DNA of 54,290 bases from Candidatus Frankia alpina. Lineage in GTDB: Bacteria > Actinomycetota > Actinomycetes > Frankiales > Frankiaceae. The stretch lies in NCBI RefSeq assembly GCF_902806485.1, contig NZ_CADCWT010000008.1:1-54290 (forward strand). Direction: 5' to 3'. Below, piece by piece: positions 46,084 through 54,290 of the stretch. Within the stretch, counting starts at the first letter, position 1. Each line of letters begins with the position of its first letter. The notes beneath the pieces are model-generated. The model made no database searches, was not told the DNA's origin, and saw nothing but the letters and a program-made list of their open reading frames with translations. The position numbers and the translations under genes were made by a program.

Positions 46084-46680
46084 TCAGCGTCCGGTGGTCG
46101 GATCGCCGCCGGGTGAGGCCGGATACGCCCGGTGTCCGCCGACCGCGCCGACATCCCGCGCACCGGAGTCTCGACCGGAGGCGTCACCCGCATCGACCTT
46201 GTCGATCCCGCCGACCCCGTCGATGTCGTCGCCGAGGTCCTCGTCCAGGTCTTCCTCGACGGTCCGTGGACGGCGATAGGGATCTTCGTCGCCCGCGGGG
46301 CGGGCGTCGCGGCGGACCTCGGCGAGCTTGGCGTCCCGCTCCCGGGCGGCGCTGATCAGCGCCTCCAGGTGCTTGGCATCGTCGGGCAGCCGGTCGTGGA
46401 TGAAGGTGAGGGTCGGTGTGACCTTCACGCCGGTGGCACGGCCGACCTGGCTGCGCAGCAGCCCACGGGCGGACTCGAGCGCCTCGGCCGACGCGCGGCG
46501 CTCGGCCTCGTCGCCGTACACGGTGTAGAACACGGTCGCGTCGACCAGGTCTGGTGTCACCCGCACGTCGGTGACCGTCACCATGCCAAGGCGGGGATCC
46601 TTCACACCGCGTTCCAGCGCGGACGCGACCACCTCACGAATACGCACGGCCAGCTTCCGTGCCCGGGCCGGATCAGCCAC
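46084..46680 (-). CDS. rbfA: Ribosome-binding factor A
   Basis: A 198-residue protein; the first 115 residues are the RbfA KH-like fold (RKLAVRIREVVASALERGVKDPRLG, then VTVTDVRVTPDLVDATVFYTV, and LTFIHDRLPDDAKHLEALI), which helps 16S rRNA 5' processing and 30S maturation. The remaining 80 residues form a long acidic and glycine-rich extension with several EED/DD groups, longer than in most bacteria. Located between the DUF503 gene and nrnA in the conserved infB operon order. Confidence 0.95.
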   Translation of the reverse strand: MADPARARKLAVRIREVVASALERGVKDPRLGMVTVTDVRVTPDLVDATVFYTVYGDEAERRASAEALESARGLLRSQVGRATGVKVTPTLTFIHDRLPDDAKHLEALISAARERDAKLAEVRRDARPAGDEDPYRRPRTVEEDLDEDLGDDIDGVGGIDKVDAGDASGRDSGARDVGAVGGHRAYPASPGGDPTTGR

Positions 46681-46944
46681 CGTAGACCTCCTCGCTCCGT
46701 GTTACCTCGGCGTCGTTGCCGCCGCGATCGCCCCCGCCCGCAGACGCCACGGTTATCGACCGCGCGGCTCCCCGCCGCCTGCTGGCTGCCCGATCGCCGC
46801 GGCGCCGGTGGGCTGGCCACCCCCGCGGTGATCGGCTCAGTCGGTGTTGTCGGCAGGCTGGCGGAACTGCGCGTCGGCGTCGTCCTCGGCCAGGCAGCGC
46901 TCGCGCGCGGCGAGAATCTCGACCTCGGGTCGTCCCGCCACCAG

Positions 46945-47169
46945 CTACTCACAGGCGCGCAGAACCTCGACGCAGTGCGCACGGTCGGCGGCGGCGACCG
47001 CCATCCCGATCTCGGCTCGGCGGTGCAGCTCGAGATGCCCCGTCTCGGCGACGCTGAGCGCGAAGCGTCGGCGCAGTTCGGCCACGATCGGCCGGACCAC
47101 CGAACGCTTCTCCTTCAGCGAATGCACGTCCCCGAGCAGCAGGTCAAGGCTGAGAGTTCCGATCCACAT
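46945..47169 (-). CDS. DUF503 (YlxP-like) protein, cut short by an in-frame TAG
   Basis: Starts at ATG 47167-47169 with the family signature [25 protein letters not shown] and continues through FALSVAETGHLELHRRAEIGMAV, ending at TAG 46945-46947 after VLRACE (74 residues). The usual family length is about 95-110. Reading past the TAG gives LVAGRPEVEILAARERCL and a natural stop at 46837-46839 (110 residues), so the TAG looks like a point nonsense change, probably from CGG, CAG or AAG. The product without its last strand may be unstable. It lies between infB and rbfA, as usual. Confidence 0.85.
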   Translation of the reverse strand: MWIGTLSLDLLLGDVHSLKEKRSVVRPIVAELRRRFALSVAETGHLELHRRAEIGMAVAAADRAHCVEVLRACE

Positions 47170-47255
47170 GATCGCTACCCGCGTTGCGGCACGAGCGGTG
47201 GATGCCGACCGGACGCGCATGCGCCCGACCGGCCGGCACCCACCGGCGGTGTGCC

Positions 47256-50255
47256 TCAGGCGCGGGGAACCTCCCGCTGTTCGAAGGTCTCGATGACGTC
47301 GTCGACCTTGATGTCGTTGAACGACCCAAGACCGATACCGCACTCGTAGCCCTCACGAACCTCGGTGGCGTCGTCCTTGAACCGCTTGAGGGACTCGACC
47401 GTGAGGTTGTCCGCCACGACCACACCATCGCGGATGAGGCGGGCCTTGGTGTTGCGGCGGATGATGCCGGAGCGGACCAGCGAACCCGCGACATTTCCGA
47501 TCCGCGGCACCCGGAAGACCTCTCGCACCTCGGCGGTACCGAGCTGCGCCTCCTCGTAGACCGGCTTGAGCATGCCCTTGAGAGCATTCTCGATGTCCTC
47601 GATGGCCTGGTAGATCACCGAGTAGTACCGGACCTCGACGCCCTCGCGGTCAGCCAGCTCCGTCGCCTTGCCCTGCGGGCGGACGTTGAAGCCGATGATG
47701 ACCGCGTCCGACGCCGACGCCAGCATGACGTTGGTCTCGGTGATCGCACCGACCCCACGGTCGATGATCCGCAAACCGACCTCGTCGCCGACATCGATCT
47801 TGAGCAGGGCGTCTTCGAGAGCCTCGACCGAACCGGAGACGTCGCCCTTGAGGATGAGGTTGAGCTGGGTCTTCTCGCCCTCCTTCATCCGCTCGAGGAT
47901 GGTCTCCAGCGTCGGACGGCCACGGCTGAGGGCGAGCTCGGCGTTGCGCTCGCGGGCCTGCCGGCGCTCGGCGATCTGGCGAGCCACCCGGTCCTCGGGG
48001 ACCACCAGGAAGTTGTCACCAGCGTCGGGGACGCTGGTGAAACCGAGCACCTGCACCGGACGGGCCGGGCCCGCCTCGGTCACCTGGTCACCGTGCTCGT
48101 CGAGCATCGCGCGGACCCGGCCGAACGCCTCACCGGCGACCACCGAGTCGCCGACCCGCAGCGTGCCGCGCTGAACCAGCACGGTCGCCACTGGGCCACG
48201 GCCGCGGTCGAGCCGGCCTTCGATCGCGACGCCCTGGGCCTCGGTGCCCGTCGGGGCCCGCAGGTCCAGCGACGCGTCGGCCGTCAGGATGATGGCCTCG
48301 AGCAGCCCGTCGATGTTCGTCTTGTTCCGAGCGGAGACGTCGACGAACATCGTCTCGCCGCCGTACTCCTCGGCGAGCAGGCCGTACTCGGTGAGCTGAC
48401 CCCGCACCTTCGCCGGGTCGGCGCCCTCCTTGTCGACCTTGTTGACGGCCACGACGACCGGCACCCCGGCCGCCTGGGCGTGGTTGAGCGCCTCGATGGT
48501 CTGGGGCTTCACCCCGTCGTCGGCCGCGACCACGAGGACCACGATGTCGGTGACCTGGGCACCACGGGCACGCATGGCGGTGAAGGTCTCGTGACCCGGG
48601 GTGTCGATGAAGGTGATCGGCCGCTCGTCGCCGTCGACCACGGCCCGCACCTGGTAGGCACCGATGTGCTGGGTGATGCCGCCGGCCTCGCCGCCGACCA
48701 CGTCGGTGAAGCGGATGGCGTCGAGCAGCTTCGTCTTACCGTGGTCGACGTGGCCCATGACGGTCACGACCGGCGGCCGGATGCTGAGCTCGACATCGTC
48801 GCCGTACGCGCCGCCGAAGGAAAGGTCGAAGCTTTCCAGCAGCTCCTTGTCCTCGTCCTCCGGGCTGACGATCTGCACTTCGTAACCGAGAGTCACGCCG
48901 AGCAACTGCAGCGTCTCGTCGGTGCAGGACTGCGTCGCGGTCACCATCTCACCGAGCTGGGTGAAGACGACCTGGACCAGCGCGCCGGGGTTCGCGTCGA
49001 TCTTGTCCGCGAAGTCGGCCAGCGAGGCGCCCCGCGGTAGACGGATGGCCTGCCCGTTGCCACGGGGGACCATCGCGCCCATCCGCGGCGCCTCCAGGCC
49101 GCTCTCCCACTCCTGCCGCTTCGCCCGCTTGGACTTGCGCTGACGGCCGGGACGACCGCGGCCACCCGGGCCGAACGCGCCCGCCGTGGTTCCGCCACGT
49201 CCGCGACCACCCGCCGCGGGACGACCGCCACCACCACCACCGGGACGACCCGGCGCACCGGCACCAGCGCCGCCACCACCGCCGCCGGGACGGCCGGGAG
49301 CACCGCCGCGACCGGCGAAACCGCCGGGACGCGGGCCGCCGCCACCGGGACGACCCGGCGCACCGCCTGCGGGACGGGGCTGGAACATGTTCGCGTTGGG
49401 CCGCGGCCCGCCGCTACCGCCCGGCCGCGGCGGCATCCCGCCAGAGCCGGAGCCAGGACGCGAGCCCGGGCGAGGCGGCATCCCGCCCGGCGCGGACCGA
49501 GGACCGCCGGCGCCGGGGGCACCGGGACGCGGGCCACCGGGGCGGGGACCCGGGCGAGGCGCACCCGGTCGCGGCGGGGAGGCCGGACCCGAACCGGACT
49601 GACCGGCCGACTGGCGAGGCCCGGCGGACGGCGTCGTGTACGGGTTGTTGCCGGGCGCGGACGGCCGGGGGCCGGGGCGCGGACCGGGGCGCGGGCCACC
49701 GGCGGCCGGACCGCTGGGAGCGCTGCCGCCGGCCGGCGGCACCGATGCGCCGGGACGCCCGCGACCGGGGGCCGCGGGGCCAGCGGTGCGCGGACCGGGC
49801 CGGAGGCCCGACTGAGCTGTCGGGGACGACGCCGGCGCGGACGACACCGATGGGGTCGACTCCGGCGGGGCGGACGGCGGCGCAGCCGCGCTCGCCGCGG
49901 CGGGCCGCGGCTGAGCTGCCGGCGCGCTTGGCGCCTGCGGCGCGGCCGGACCGGGACGGCCGGCAGCGCCGGGACGACCCGGGACTGGCCGGGGGCCAGG
50001 CCGGGGCGCGAGGCCGGGGCGCGGCGGGGCCGGACGGGCGCCGTTGCCGGGCACCGGCCGACCACCGGGACGCCCGCCCGAGGCGGACCCGCCCTCGGTG
50101 GGGAAGGCTTCCTTCAGCTTGCGGACGACGGGGGCTTCGACGGTGGACGAAGCGGACTTCACGAACTCGCCCAGGTCCTTCAGCTTGGCGAGCACGGTCT
50201 TGCTGTCGACACCAAGCTCCTTGGCGAGCTCGTGTACGCGGGCCTTTCCTGCCAC
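47256..50255 (-). CDS. infB: Translation initiation factor IF-2
   Basis: A 999-residue IF-2. It has an N-terminal IF2_N helix ([19 protein letters not shown]), then about 320 residues of Pro/Gly/Arg/Ala low-complexity sequence, then a second IF2_N-like part ([14 protein letters not shown]). The GTPase follows with G1 [14 protein letters not shown]3 [10 protein letters not shown] and G4 [13 protein letters not shown], and the C-terminal domains bind fMet-tRNA (ending [22 protein letters not shown] in pieces). It starts with GTG 50253-50255. The long disordered linker is typical of high-GC actinobacteria. Confidence 0.97.
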   Translation of the reverse strand: MAGKARVHELAKELGVDSKTVLAKLKDLGEFVKSASSTVEAPVVRKLKEAFPTEGGSASGGRPGGRPVPGNGARPAPPRPGLAPRPGPRPVPGRPGAAGRPGPAAPQAPSAPAAQPRPAAASAAAPPSAPPESTPSVSSAPASSPTAQSGLRPGPRTAGPAAPGRGRPGASVPPAGGSAPSGPAAGGPRPGPRPGPRPSAPGNNPYTTPSAGPRQSAGQSGSGPASPPRPGAPRPGPRPGGPRPGAPGAGGPRSAPGGMPPRPGSRPGSGSGGMPPRPGGSGGPRPNANMFQPRPAGGAPGRPGGGGPRPGGFAGRGGAPGRPGGGGGGAGAGAPGRPGGGGGGRPAAGGRGRGGTTAGAFGPGGRGRPGRQRKSKRAKRQEWESGLEAPRMGAMVPRGNGQAIRLPRGASLADFADKIDANPGALVQVVFTQLGEMVTATQSCTDETLQLLGVTLGYEVQIVSPEDEDKELLESFDLSFGGAYGDDVELSIRPPVVTVMGHVDHGKTKLLDAIRFTDVVGGEAGGITQHIGAYQVRAVVDGDERPITFIDTPGHETFTAMRARGAQVTDIVVLVVAADDGVKPQTIEALNHAQAAGVPVVVAVNKVDKEGADPAKVRGQLTEYGLLAEEYGGETMFVDVSARNKTNIDGLLEAIILTADASLDLRAPTGTEAQGVAIEGRLDRGRGPVATVLVQRGTLRVGDSVVAGEAFGRVRAMLDEHGDQVTEAGPARPVQVLGFTSVPDAGDNFLVVPEDRVARQIAERRQARERNAELALSRGRPTLETILERMKEGEKTQLNLILKGDVSGSVEALEDALLKIDVGDEVGLRIIDRGVGAITETNVMLASASDAVIIGFNVRPQGKATELADREGVEVRYYSVIYQAIEDIENALKGMLKPVYEEAQLGTAEVREVFRVPRIGNVAGSLVRSGIIRRNTKARLIRDGVVVADNLTVESLKRFKDDATEVREGYECGIGLGSFNDIKVDDVIETFEQREVPRA

Positions 50256-50476
50256 GGTGCTCCTTCGATCGGCCCGCGGTCCGTGCCCGCGTGACCTCGT
50301 TACCTGCCGGTCGTGATCATGGCCGGGTGCTCATTGAGCGATCATCGCTGTCTCGACCTGCTTCCCTGTCGACGTCATGTGGCGCCGCCTCCCGGACCGG
50401 GCGCCGTAGGTGGCGGCGTCCGTCCCGTCTGCCCCGGGCGCTCCGCTGCCGCGGACCACCCGTTACCTCTTTACCT
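50256..50476. other. Gap between ylxR and infB
   Basis: About 220 bp within the nusA-ylxR-infB operon. It contains the purine-rich minus-strand stretch GGTAAAGGTAAAGAGGTAAC near 50462-50481, at the end of ylxR. It may carry an internal promoter for infB. No gene is supported. Confidence 0.35.
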
Positions 50477-50809
50477 TTACCCGACTTCCGTCCCATCCGG
50501 AACCGTCGCGGCGGTCCAATCCCGCGAACGTCCGGCCGCCGTGGGACGGAGCCGCTCCAGGTAGCGCCTGACCTGCCCCAACTCGAGCGGACCCGATACC
50601 CGCAGGGCCCGCGGGAACGCCTTTCGCCGCTCCGCGAGATCGAGACAGGTGTGATCCGGATGCACGTACGCACCCCGACCACGCATGCGGCGACGAGCAT
50701 CCGGCAGGAGCTCGCCGCTGTCCACGACGATACGCAGTAGGTCGGAACTCGGCGCGCGGCTTCGACATCCGATACAGGTACGGACGGGCTCCACACGACA
50801 CGCCATCAT
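50477..50809 (-). CDS. ylxR: YlxR-family (DUF448) protein
   Basis: A 110-residue small basic protein with the RTCIGCRSRAPSSDLLRIV signature and GRGAYVHPDHTCLDLAERR, a fold thought to bind RNA or nucleoid. The adjacent ATG codons at 50809 and 50806 (MMACRVEPVRTC) are better starts than the longer frame to 50842, which overlaps nusA. It sits 4 nt after nusA, in the conserved nusA-ylxR-infB order. Confidence 0.92.
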   Translation of the reverse strand: MMACRVEPVRTCIGCRSRAPSSDLLRIVVDSGELLPDARRRMRGRGAYVHPDHTCLDLAERRKAFPRALRVSGPLELGQVRRYLERLRPTAAGRSRDWTAATVPDGTEVG

Positions 50810-50813
50810 GAGT

Positions 50814-51911
50814 CTATCCCGCCCGACCCCGGGAGTGACCACCCGCGGCGGGAGAGCGGCGCGGGCCCCCGGATGGCCCGGACCCCCGCGGCACTCCCGC
50901 GGGCGGCGGCTCGGCGGTGGCCGGCGGCTCGCCGGCCCGATCCTCCGTGTCGGAGTGGATGTCGATGCGCCATCCGGTCAGCCGCGCCGCCAGCCTCGCG
51001 TTCTGCCCCTCCCGGCCGATCGCCAGCGACAGCTGGTAGTCGGGGACGACGACCCGCGCCGACCGGCTCGCCAGATCCGTCACTTCGACCCGGGCCACCC
51101 GGGCCGGCGACAGGGCGCTGCCGACGAAGGACGCCGGGTCCGCCGACCAGTCGACGATATCGATCTTCTCGCCGTGCAACTCCGCCATGACGGCGCGCAC
51201 CCGGCTGCCCATCGGCCCGATGCAGGCGCCCTTGGGGTTGACCCCGGCCACCTTCGAGCGGACGGCGATCTTGCTGCGGTGGCCCGCCTCACGGGCGATC
51301 GCGGCGAGCTCCACGGTGCCGTCGGCGACCTCGGGCACCTCCAGCCGGAACAGGCCCTTGAGCAGCTCGGGGTGGGTTCGCGACAGGGTCACGGTGGGGC
51401 CGTGCGGCCCACGGGCGACGTGCACCACATAGCACTTGATCCGGTCGCCATGCTCGAGCCGCTCGCCGGGGACCTGCTCGGCTGGCGGCAGGACACCCTC
51501 GATCGTGCCCAGATCGACCAGCACCACCTTGGAACCGGCCCGCTGCTCGTGATGCTGCACCACGCCGGAGACGACCTCGTGCTCACGATCGGCATACTGC
51601 CCGTAGGTAACCTCCTGCTGCGCCTCGCGCAGCCGCTGCATGATCACTTGCTTCGCCGTCATGGTCGCAATTCGGCCAAAGTCGGCCGGCGTGTCGTCAT
51701 ACTCCCGACTGGTCCCGTCGGGACCCTGCTCGCGGGCGAGAACGGACACCTCCCCCGTCGTCCGGTCGATGACCACCCGGGCATCGGGGGCCGATCCCGC
51801 GGTGTGGTGATACGCCGTCAGCAGAGCCGTTTCCATCGCCTGCACCAGGGTGTCGAAGGCGATGTCCTTCTCCCGCTCGATACCGCGCAACGCGGCCACG
51901 TCGAGCTTCAC
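50814..51911 (-). CDS. nusA: Transcription termination/antitermination protein NusA
   Basis: A 365-residue NusA. The N-terminal RNA-polymerase-binding domain (IEREKDIAFDTLVQAMETALL) is followed by the S1 domain (VSGVVQHHEQRAGSKVVLVDL) and two KH domains (AVRSKVAGVNPKGACIGPMG, then LSLAIGREGQNARLAARLTGW). As in other actinobacteria there are no C-terminal acidic repeats; the end is a Pro/Gly/Arg-rich tail. GTG 51909-51911 overlaps the rimP TGA in a GTGA junction, so translation is coupled. Confidence 0.96.
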   Translation of the reverse strand: MKLDVAALRGIEREKDIAFDTLVQAMETALLTAYHHTAGSAPDARVVIDRTTGEVSVLAREQGPDGTSREYDDTPADFGRIATMTAKQVIMQRLREAQQEVTYGQYADREHEVVSGVVQHHEQRAGSKVVLVDLGTIEGVLPPAEQVPGERLEHGDRIKCYVVHVARGPHGPTVTLSRTHPELLKGLFRLEVPEVADGTVELAAIAREAGHRSKIAVRSKVAGVNPKGACIGPMGSRVRAVMAELHGEKIDIVDWSADPASFVGSALSPARVARVEVTDLASRSARVVVPDYQLSLAIGREGQNARLAARLTGWRIDIHSDTEDRAGEPPATAEPPPAGVPRGSGPSGGPRRSPAAGGHSRGRAG

Positions 51912-52705
51912 CGGGTCATCTCCTCACCGGCCGCGCCCTGGGCGTCGACCTGGCGGCCCTCGTCGTTGGATACCGGCCCCGGCGACGCCGGGAGATCGTC
52001 CTGCACCGCGCCGTCACGGGCGGCATGCGCCCGCGGCGCATCGGCGCTCACGTCGGAAACCGGGGATTGCGGCGCACCAGCCGACGGTTGCGACAGCGAC
52101 TCATCGGAAAGATCATCATTCCCCTCGGTCGAGAACTCGACCTCCACCGTCGCTCGCTCGACCTGCGCATAGGTGACCCGCGCAACACGGCGCCGCTGCG
52201 GCCGCCCGCGCCGGGCCGGACCCGTGGCGACGGCCAGATCGGCCCCGTCCTCGTCGGCGGACAGCATCCGGCCGGACAGGACGTCCCCGGCACTGTCACG
52301 CACGGTTACGAGCCTCCCGACGGCTCGGCGCCAGTGCCGCGCAACGGTCAGCGGCCGGTCGACCCCCGGGGAGGTGACCTCCAGGACGTACGGGCCTGCG
52401 GTGGGCCCCTCACCAGCCGCCTCCGCCGCGTCGAGCAGATCCGAGACCACTCTGGCGGCCTCCGCCACCGCGTCCAGGTCGATACCGCCGTCGCGGTCCA
52501 CCGCGACCCGAACCAGGCTGCGGGAACCGGCCCGGCTCACCGTCACGTCCTCGAGATCGAGACCGACCCCGGCCAGGCCGGACGTCAACCGGTCGCGCAA
52601 CGCCGGCCGGACAGTACCCGCCCGCCGAGTCGCCCCGGATGAGCCTCGGCCCCGTCCGTGACCGGACTCCCCCGCCCCTGACACCTGGTCCGTCCCTTCC
52701 CACAT
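51908..52705 (-). CDS. rimP: Ribosome maturation factor RimP
   Basis: A 265-residue RimP for 30S subunit assembly. Core motifs: VGLDLEDVTVSRAGSRSLVRV, VDRDGGIDLDAVAEAARVVS and YVLEVTSPGVDRPLTVARHW. The C-terminal Sm-like part ends near VTYAQVERATVEVEF, after which a 65-residue acidic, Ser/Ala-rich extension follows. ATG 52703-52705 (MWEGTDQVSG) is preferred over the frame start at 52756. It is the first gene of the rimP-nusA-ylxR-infB unit, and a 7-bp tandem repeat lies in its upstream region. Confidence 0.94.
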   Translation of the reverse strand: MWEGTDQVSGAGESGHGRGRGSSGATRRAGTVRPALRDRLTSGLAGVGLDLEDVTVSRAGSRSLVRVAVDRDGGIDLDAVAEAARVVSDLLDAAEAAGEGPTAGPYVLEVTSPGVDRPLTVARHWRRAVGRLVTVRDSAGDVLSGRMLSADEDGADLAVATGPARRGRPQRRRVARVTYAQVERATVEVEFSTEGNDDLSDESLSQPSAGAPQSPVSDVSADAPRAHAARDGAVQDDLPASPGPVSNDEGRQVDAQGAAGEEMTR

Positions 52706-53110
52706 TCGCGCCTGCCCCGATCGTCTCACCGCCCACTGCCGCCCACCCACCGCCACAGGCCGTCACACCGGCGGCTACCGGCTACCGGCTACCGGCTACC
52801 GGCTACCGGCTACCGACTACCGACTACCGGCTACCGGCTACCGGCTACCGGCTACCGGCTACCGGAGGCGATACCCAGGTTCGGCCGGACATTACGGACT
52901 TACCTGCGGGTTGAACGACGACGACGCACGGCAACTCCCGCCGACGGACCACCGCCCACGAGCCCACCGGACCACAGCGGTGGCGGACGAGATGAGATCC
53001 ATAGCCTACGTCCGCCGCAGCGCCCGTTGGCCGCGGCCCGCGCACCGATCATCCGCGCAGGGTCCGGACGGCGGTCGGCCCGGTCCACGGGATGTGCGAA
53101 GCTCGGGACC
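52706..53110. other. Divergent promoter region of rimP and the Tat-lipoprotein gene
   Basis: About 405 bp that must hold promoters in both directions. It contains the 7-bp tandem repeat at 52775-52865 and, to its right, a less GC-rich stretch around 52870-52930. No gene is supported. Confidence 0.5.
52775..52865. repeat. 7-bp tandem repeat CTACCGG, 13 copies
   Basis: Thirteen contiguous 7-bp units fill 91 bp. Eleven are CTACCGG and two adjacent internal ones (copies 6 and 7) are CTACCGA, marking a partial internal duplication. The array starts about 70 bp upstream of the rimP ATG. Being a multiple of neither 3 nor a helical turn, copy changes would alter both spacing and phase of any upstream promoter elements. 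Confidence 0.97.
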
Positions 53111-53731
53111 GTGGACCCGGCGTTGCGCACACCCGTCTCGCGGCGACGGATCCTGCTGGGGATCGGCGGGCTTGCTCTCGCCGACACGATCGGGGTGGCC
53201 GGCTGCGCCACGACAGTCTCGCCCCCGACCGAGACGAGCGGCGGGCTCCCAGCGGGCGACACGGCCGCGGCCCGGGACGCGGTCGTCCGCGCCACGGCGC
53301 TAGCTGCCGCGTACCGGACCGCGGCGGGACGGCATCCGTCCCTGCGCTTCCTGTTCGACCCGCTGCGTGCCCATCACGAGGTCGCCATGTCGGCGCTGGG
53401 AGCACAGGTCCCAGCCGCGGTGGCGACCAGCCCGCCGGCCGGGACGGCCGGATCGAACCCGACGGCGTCCGCGCCGGCCGGAGTGGCGGCCACAGCCGGC
53501 GGGGTCGACGAGTCGCCCACGGCCCGTGCGGCGACGCTGGCATCGCTACGTGCCACCGAGAGCAGAGCGTCGGCCGCGGCGCGCACGGACAGCCTGCGCG
53601 TAAGCGGCCTGCTCGCGCCGTCGCTGGCCAGCCTGCACGCCGCCGGTGTCGCGCAGGTGGAACTGCTCGACCTCTACCTCACGCAGGTCAACTCCGGCCG
53701 GCCGGCCGCGACCGCCGGGAGCGTCGGGTGA
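53111..53731 (+). CDS. Tat-exported lipoprotein, ferritin-like-associated
   Basis: A 206-residue protein from GTG 53111-53113. The N terminus has a twin-arginine-type signal (SRRRILLGIGGLALADTIG) ending in the lipobox VAGC, so it is predicted to be exported folded and lipid-anchored. The mature part is Ala-rich and helical (HPSLRFLFDPLRAHHEVAMSAL, SLRVSGLLAPSLASLHAAG). Position divergent from rimP matches M. tuberculosis Rv2843. Its TGA overlaps the start of the next gene by 4 nt (GTGA), so the two are coupled and probably work together. Function unknown. Confidence 0.82.
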   Translation: MDPALRTPVSRRRILLGIGGLALADTIGVAGCATTVSPPTETSGGLPAGDTAAARDAVVRATALAAAYRTAAGRHPSLRFLFDPLRAHHEVAMSALGAQVPAAVATSPPAGTAGSNPTASAPAGVAATAGGVDESPTARAATLASLRATESRASAAARTDSLRVSGLLAPSLASLHAAGVAQVELLDLYLTQVNSGRPAATAGSVG

Positions 53732-54267
53732 CCCCGGGCAGGCGGGGCCGACGGGTCGTCGCGGCCGCCCCCGCCGAGACTCGGGCGGCCCGGCAGAACC
53801 CGTCGGCTCCCGGTCAGGCGGCCGTCGTCGACGCCCTGAACACGATGCTCACGGCCACCCACGCCGCGATCTACGCTGCCGCGGCCGCGGGCGGGGTGCT
53901 CGCGCCGCTGGGCCCCGCGGCCGCCGGCGCCCGCGAGCTGGCCCGGCTGAGCTGGGTCGCCCATCAGGCGCTGCGCGACGATCTCGTCGCCGTGATCGGC
54001 GCCCGGGGCGGTCAGGCCCCTCCGGCGCTGCCCGCCTACCGGATCCCCGCGACGCCGGTCAGCGTCGCCGCCTCGCTGGCCCTGCTGGCCCAGATCGAGG
54101 ACGCCTGCGCCGCGGCAGCCCATGACGCCACCGCCGTCCTCGGCGCCGACGCTCGGGAGCTCGCCATCGACGCCCTGAGCGGGGCGGCCGTACGTGCCCA
54201 GCGGGCGCGTCTCGCGGCCGGCCTGCCGCCCGCGACGGCCACCCGTGCGCTGCCGGGAGCGTCGTGA
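53728..54267 (+). CDS. DUF4439 ferritin-like-fold protein
   Basis: A 179-residue Ala-rich helical protein from GTG 53728. The core (VVDALNTMLTATHAAIYAAA, LARLSWVAHQALRDDLVAVI, the PPALPAYRIP turn and LLAQIEDACAAAAHDATAVLG) matches DUF4439, a predicted ferritin-like four-helix bundle. It corresponds in position to Rv2844. No metal ligands can be assigned with confidence. It follows the lipoprotein gene with a GTGA overlap. About 20 nt remain after its stop before the window ends. Confidence 0.85.
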   Translation: MTPGRRGRRVVAAAPAETRAARQNPSAPGQAAVVDALNTMLTATHAAIYAAAAAGGVLAPLGPAAAGARELARLSWVAHQALRDDLVAVIGARGGQAPPALPAYRIPATPVSVAASLALLAQIEDACAAAAHDATAVLGADARELAIDALSGAAVRAQRARLAAGLPPATATRALPGAS

Positions 54268-54290
54268 GCGCCGCGAGCGCCCGCCCGTGC

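Noticed and set aside
47184..49040. 618-codon plus-strand open frame opposite infB
   Set aside because: Shadow of IF-2; no recognisable motif and no ribosome site, and composition is typical of antisense frames in GC-rich DNA.
52775..52865. CRISPR array or origin iterons
   Set aside because: Units are contiguous 7-mers without spacers, and no replication initiator gene or AT-rich unwinding region is nearby.

Overview
The window is about 54 kb of very GC-rich, GTG-start-rich actinobacterial chromosome. Gene content and protein character fit a Frankia-type member of the Frankiales; this genus call is inference, while the phylum-level call is firm. Gene order follows the stretch of the Mycobacterium tuberculosis chromosome from recX-recA through clgR/pspA, ftsK, dapA, thyX, dapB, pepR, pnp, rpsO, ribF, truB, rbfA, infB, nusA and rimP to the divergent Rv2843/Rv2844-like pair. 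Nearly all intact genes read leftward (minus strand). || Layout from left to right. 0.1-2.2 kb: recX, recA and a DUF3046 gene, with two stacked DNA-damage promoter signals upstream of recA (an SOS/LexA box and a PafBC-type recA-NDp motif). 2.3-8.8 kb: the only long plus-strand block until the far right end. It is a graveyard containing an lhr helicase with one nonsense codon and four frameshifts, a decayed MFS exporter, and the 3' half of a nei DNA glycosylase. 8.9-13.4 kb: a small sigma-70 factor gene, then the envelope-stress group pspM, pspA, a small zinc-ribbon gene, dps and clgR, with a 9-bp tandem repeat between pspA and pspM. 13.4-26.8 kb: cinA, pgsA, rimO, a RodZ-like gene, ftsK, rnj and dapA, several overlapping by 4-11 nt, followed by ackA, a probable phosphoketolase tail fragment, and thyX. 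|| 27.3-33.7 kb: hisS, then genes for UDP-glucose dehydrogenase, a GalE-type epimerase and UDP-glucuronate decarboxylase (a UDP-glucose to UDP-xylose route), then a conserved membrane protein. 33.7-37.7 kb: an Hsp70 paralogue with a downstream partner gene that has a possible J-like segment and is split by a frameshift. 37.7-52.7 kb: dapB, pepR, pnp, rpsO, ribF, truB, nrnA, rbfA, a DUF503 gene, infB, ylxR, nusA and rimP, the conserved translation/RNA-turnover superoperon. 53.1-54.3 kb: a divergent Tat-lipoprotein gene and a DUF4439 gene. || Two themes stand out. First, lesions are frequent: the lhr-MFS-nei block, the nrnA C terminus, an in-frame TAG in DUF503, the frameshift in the Hsp70 partner gene and the loss of most of xfp. 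Either the lineage is losing genes, as host-restricted Frankia do, or part of the read data is poor; the deletions favour real decay. Second, short GC-rich tandem repeats sit in regulatory gaps (9 bp before pspM, 7 bp before rimP). No tRNA, rRNA, CRISPR array, insertion sequence or prophage was recognised.
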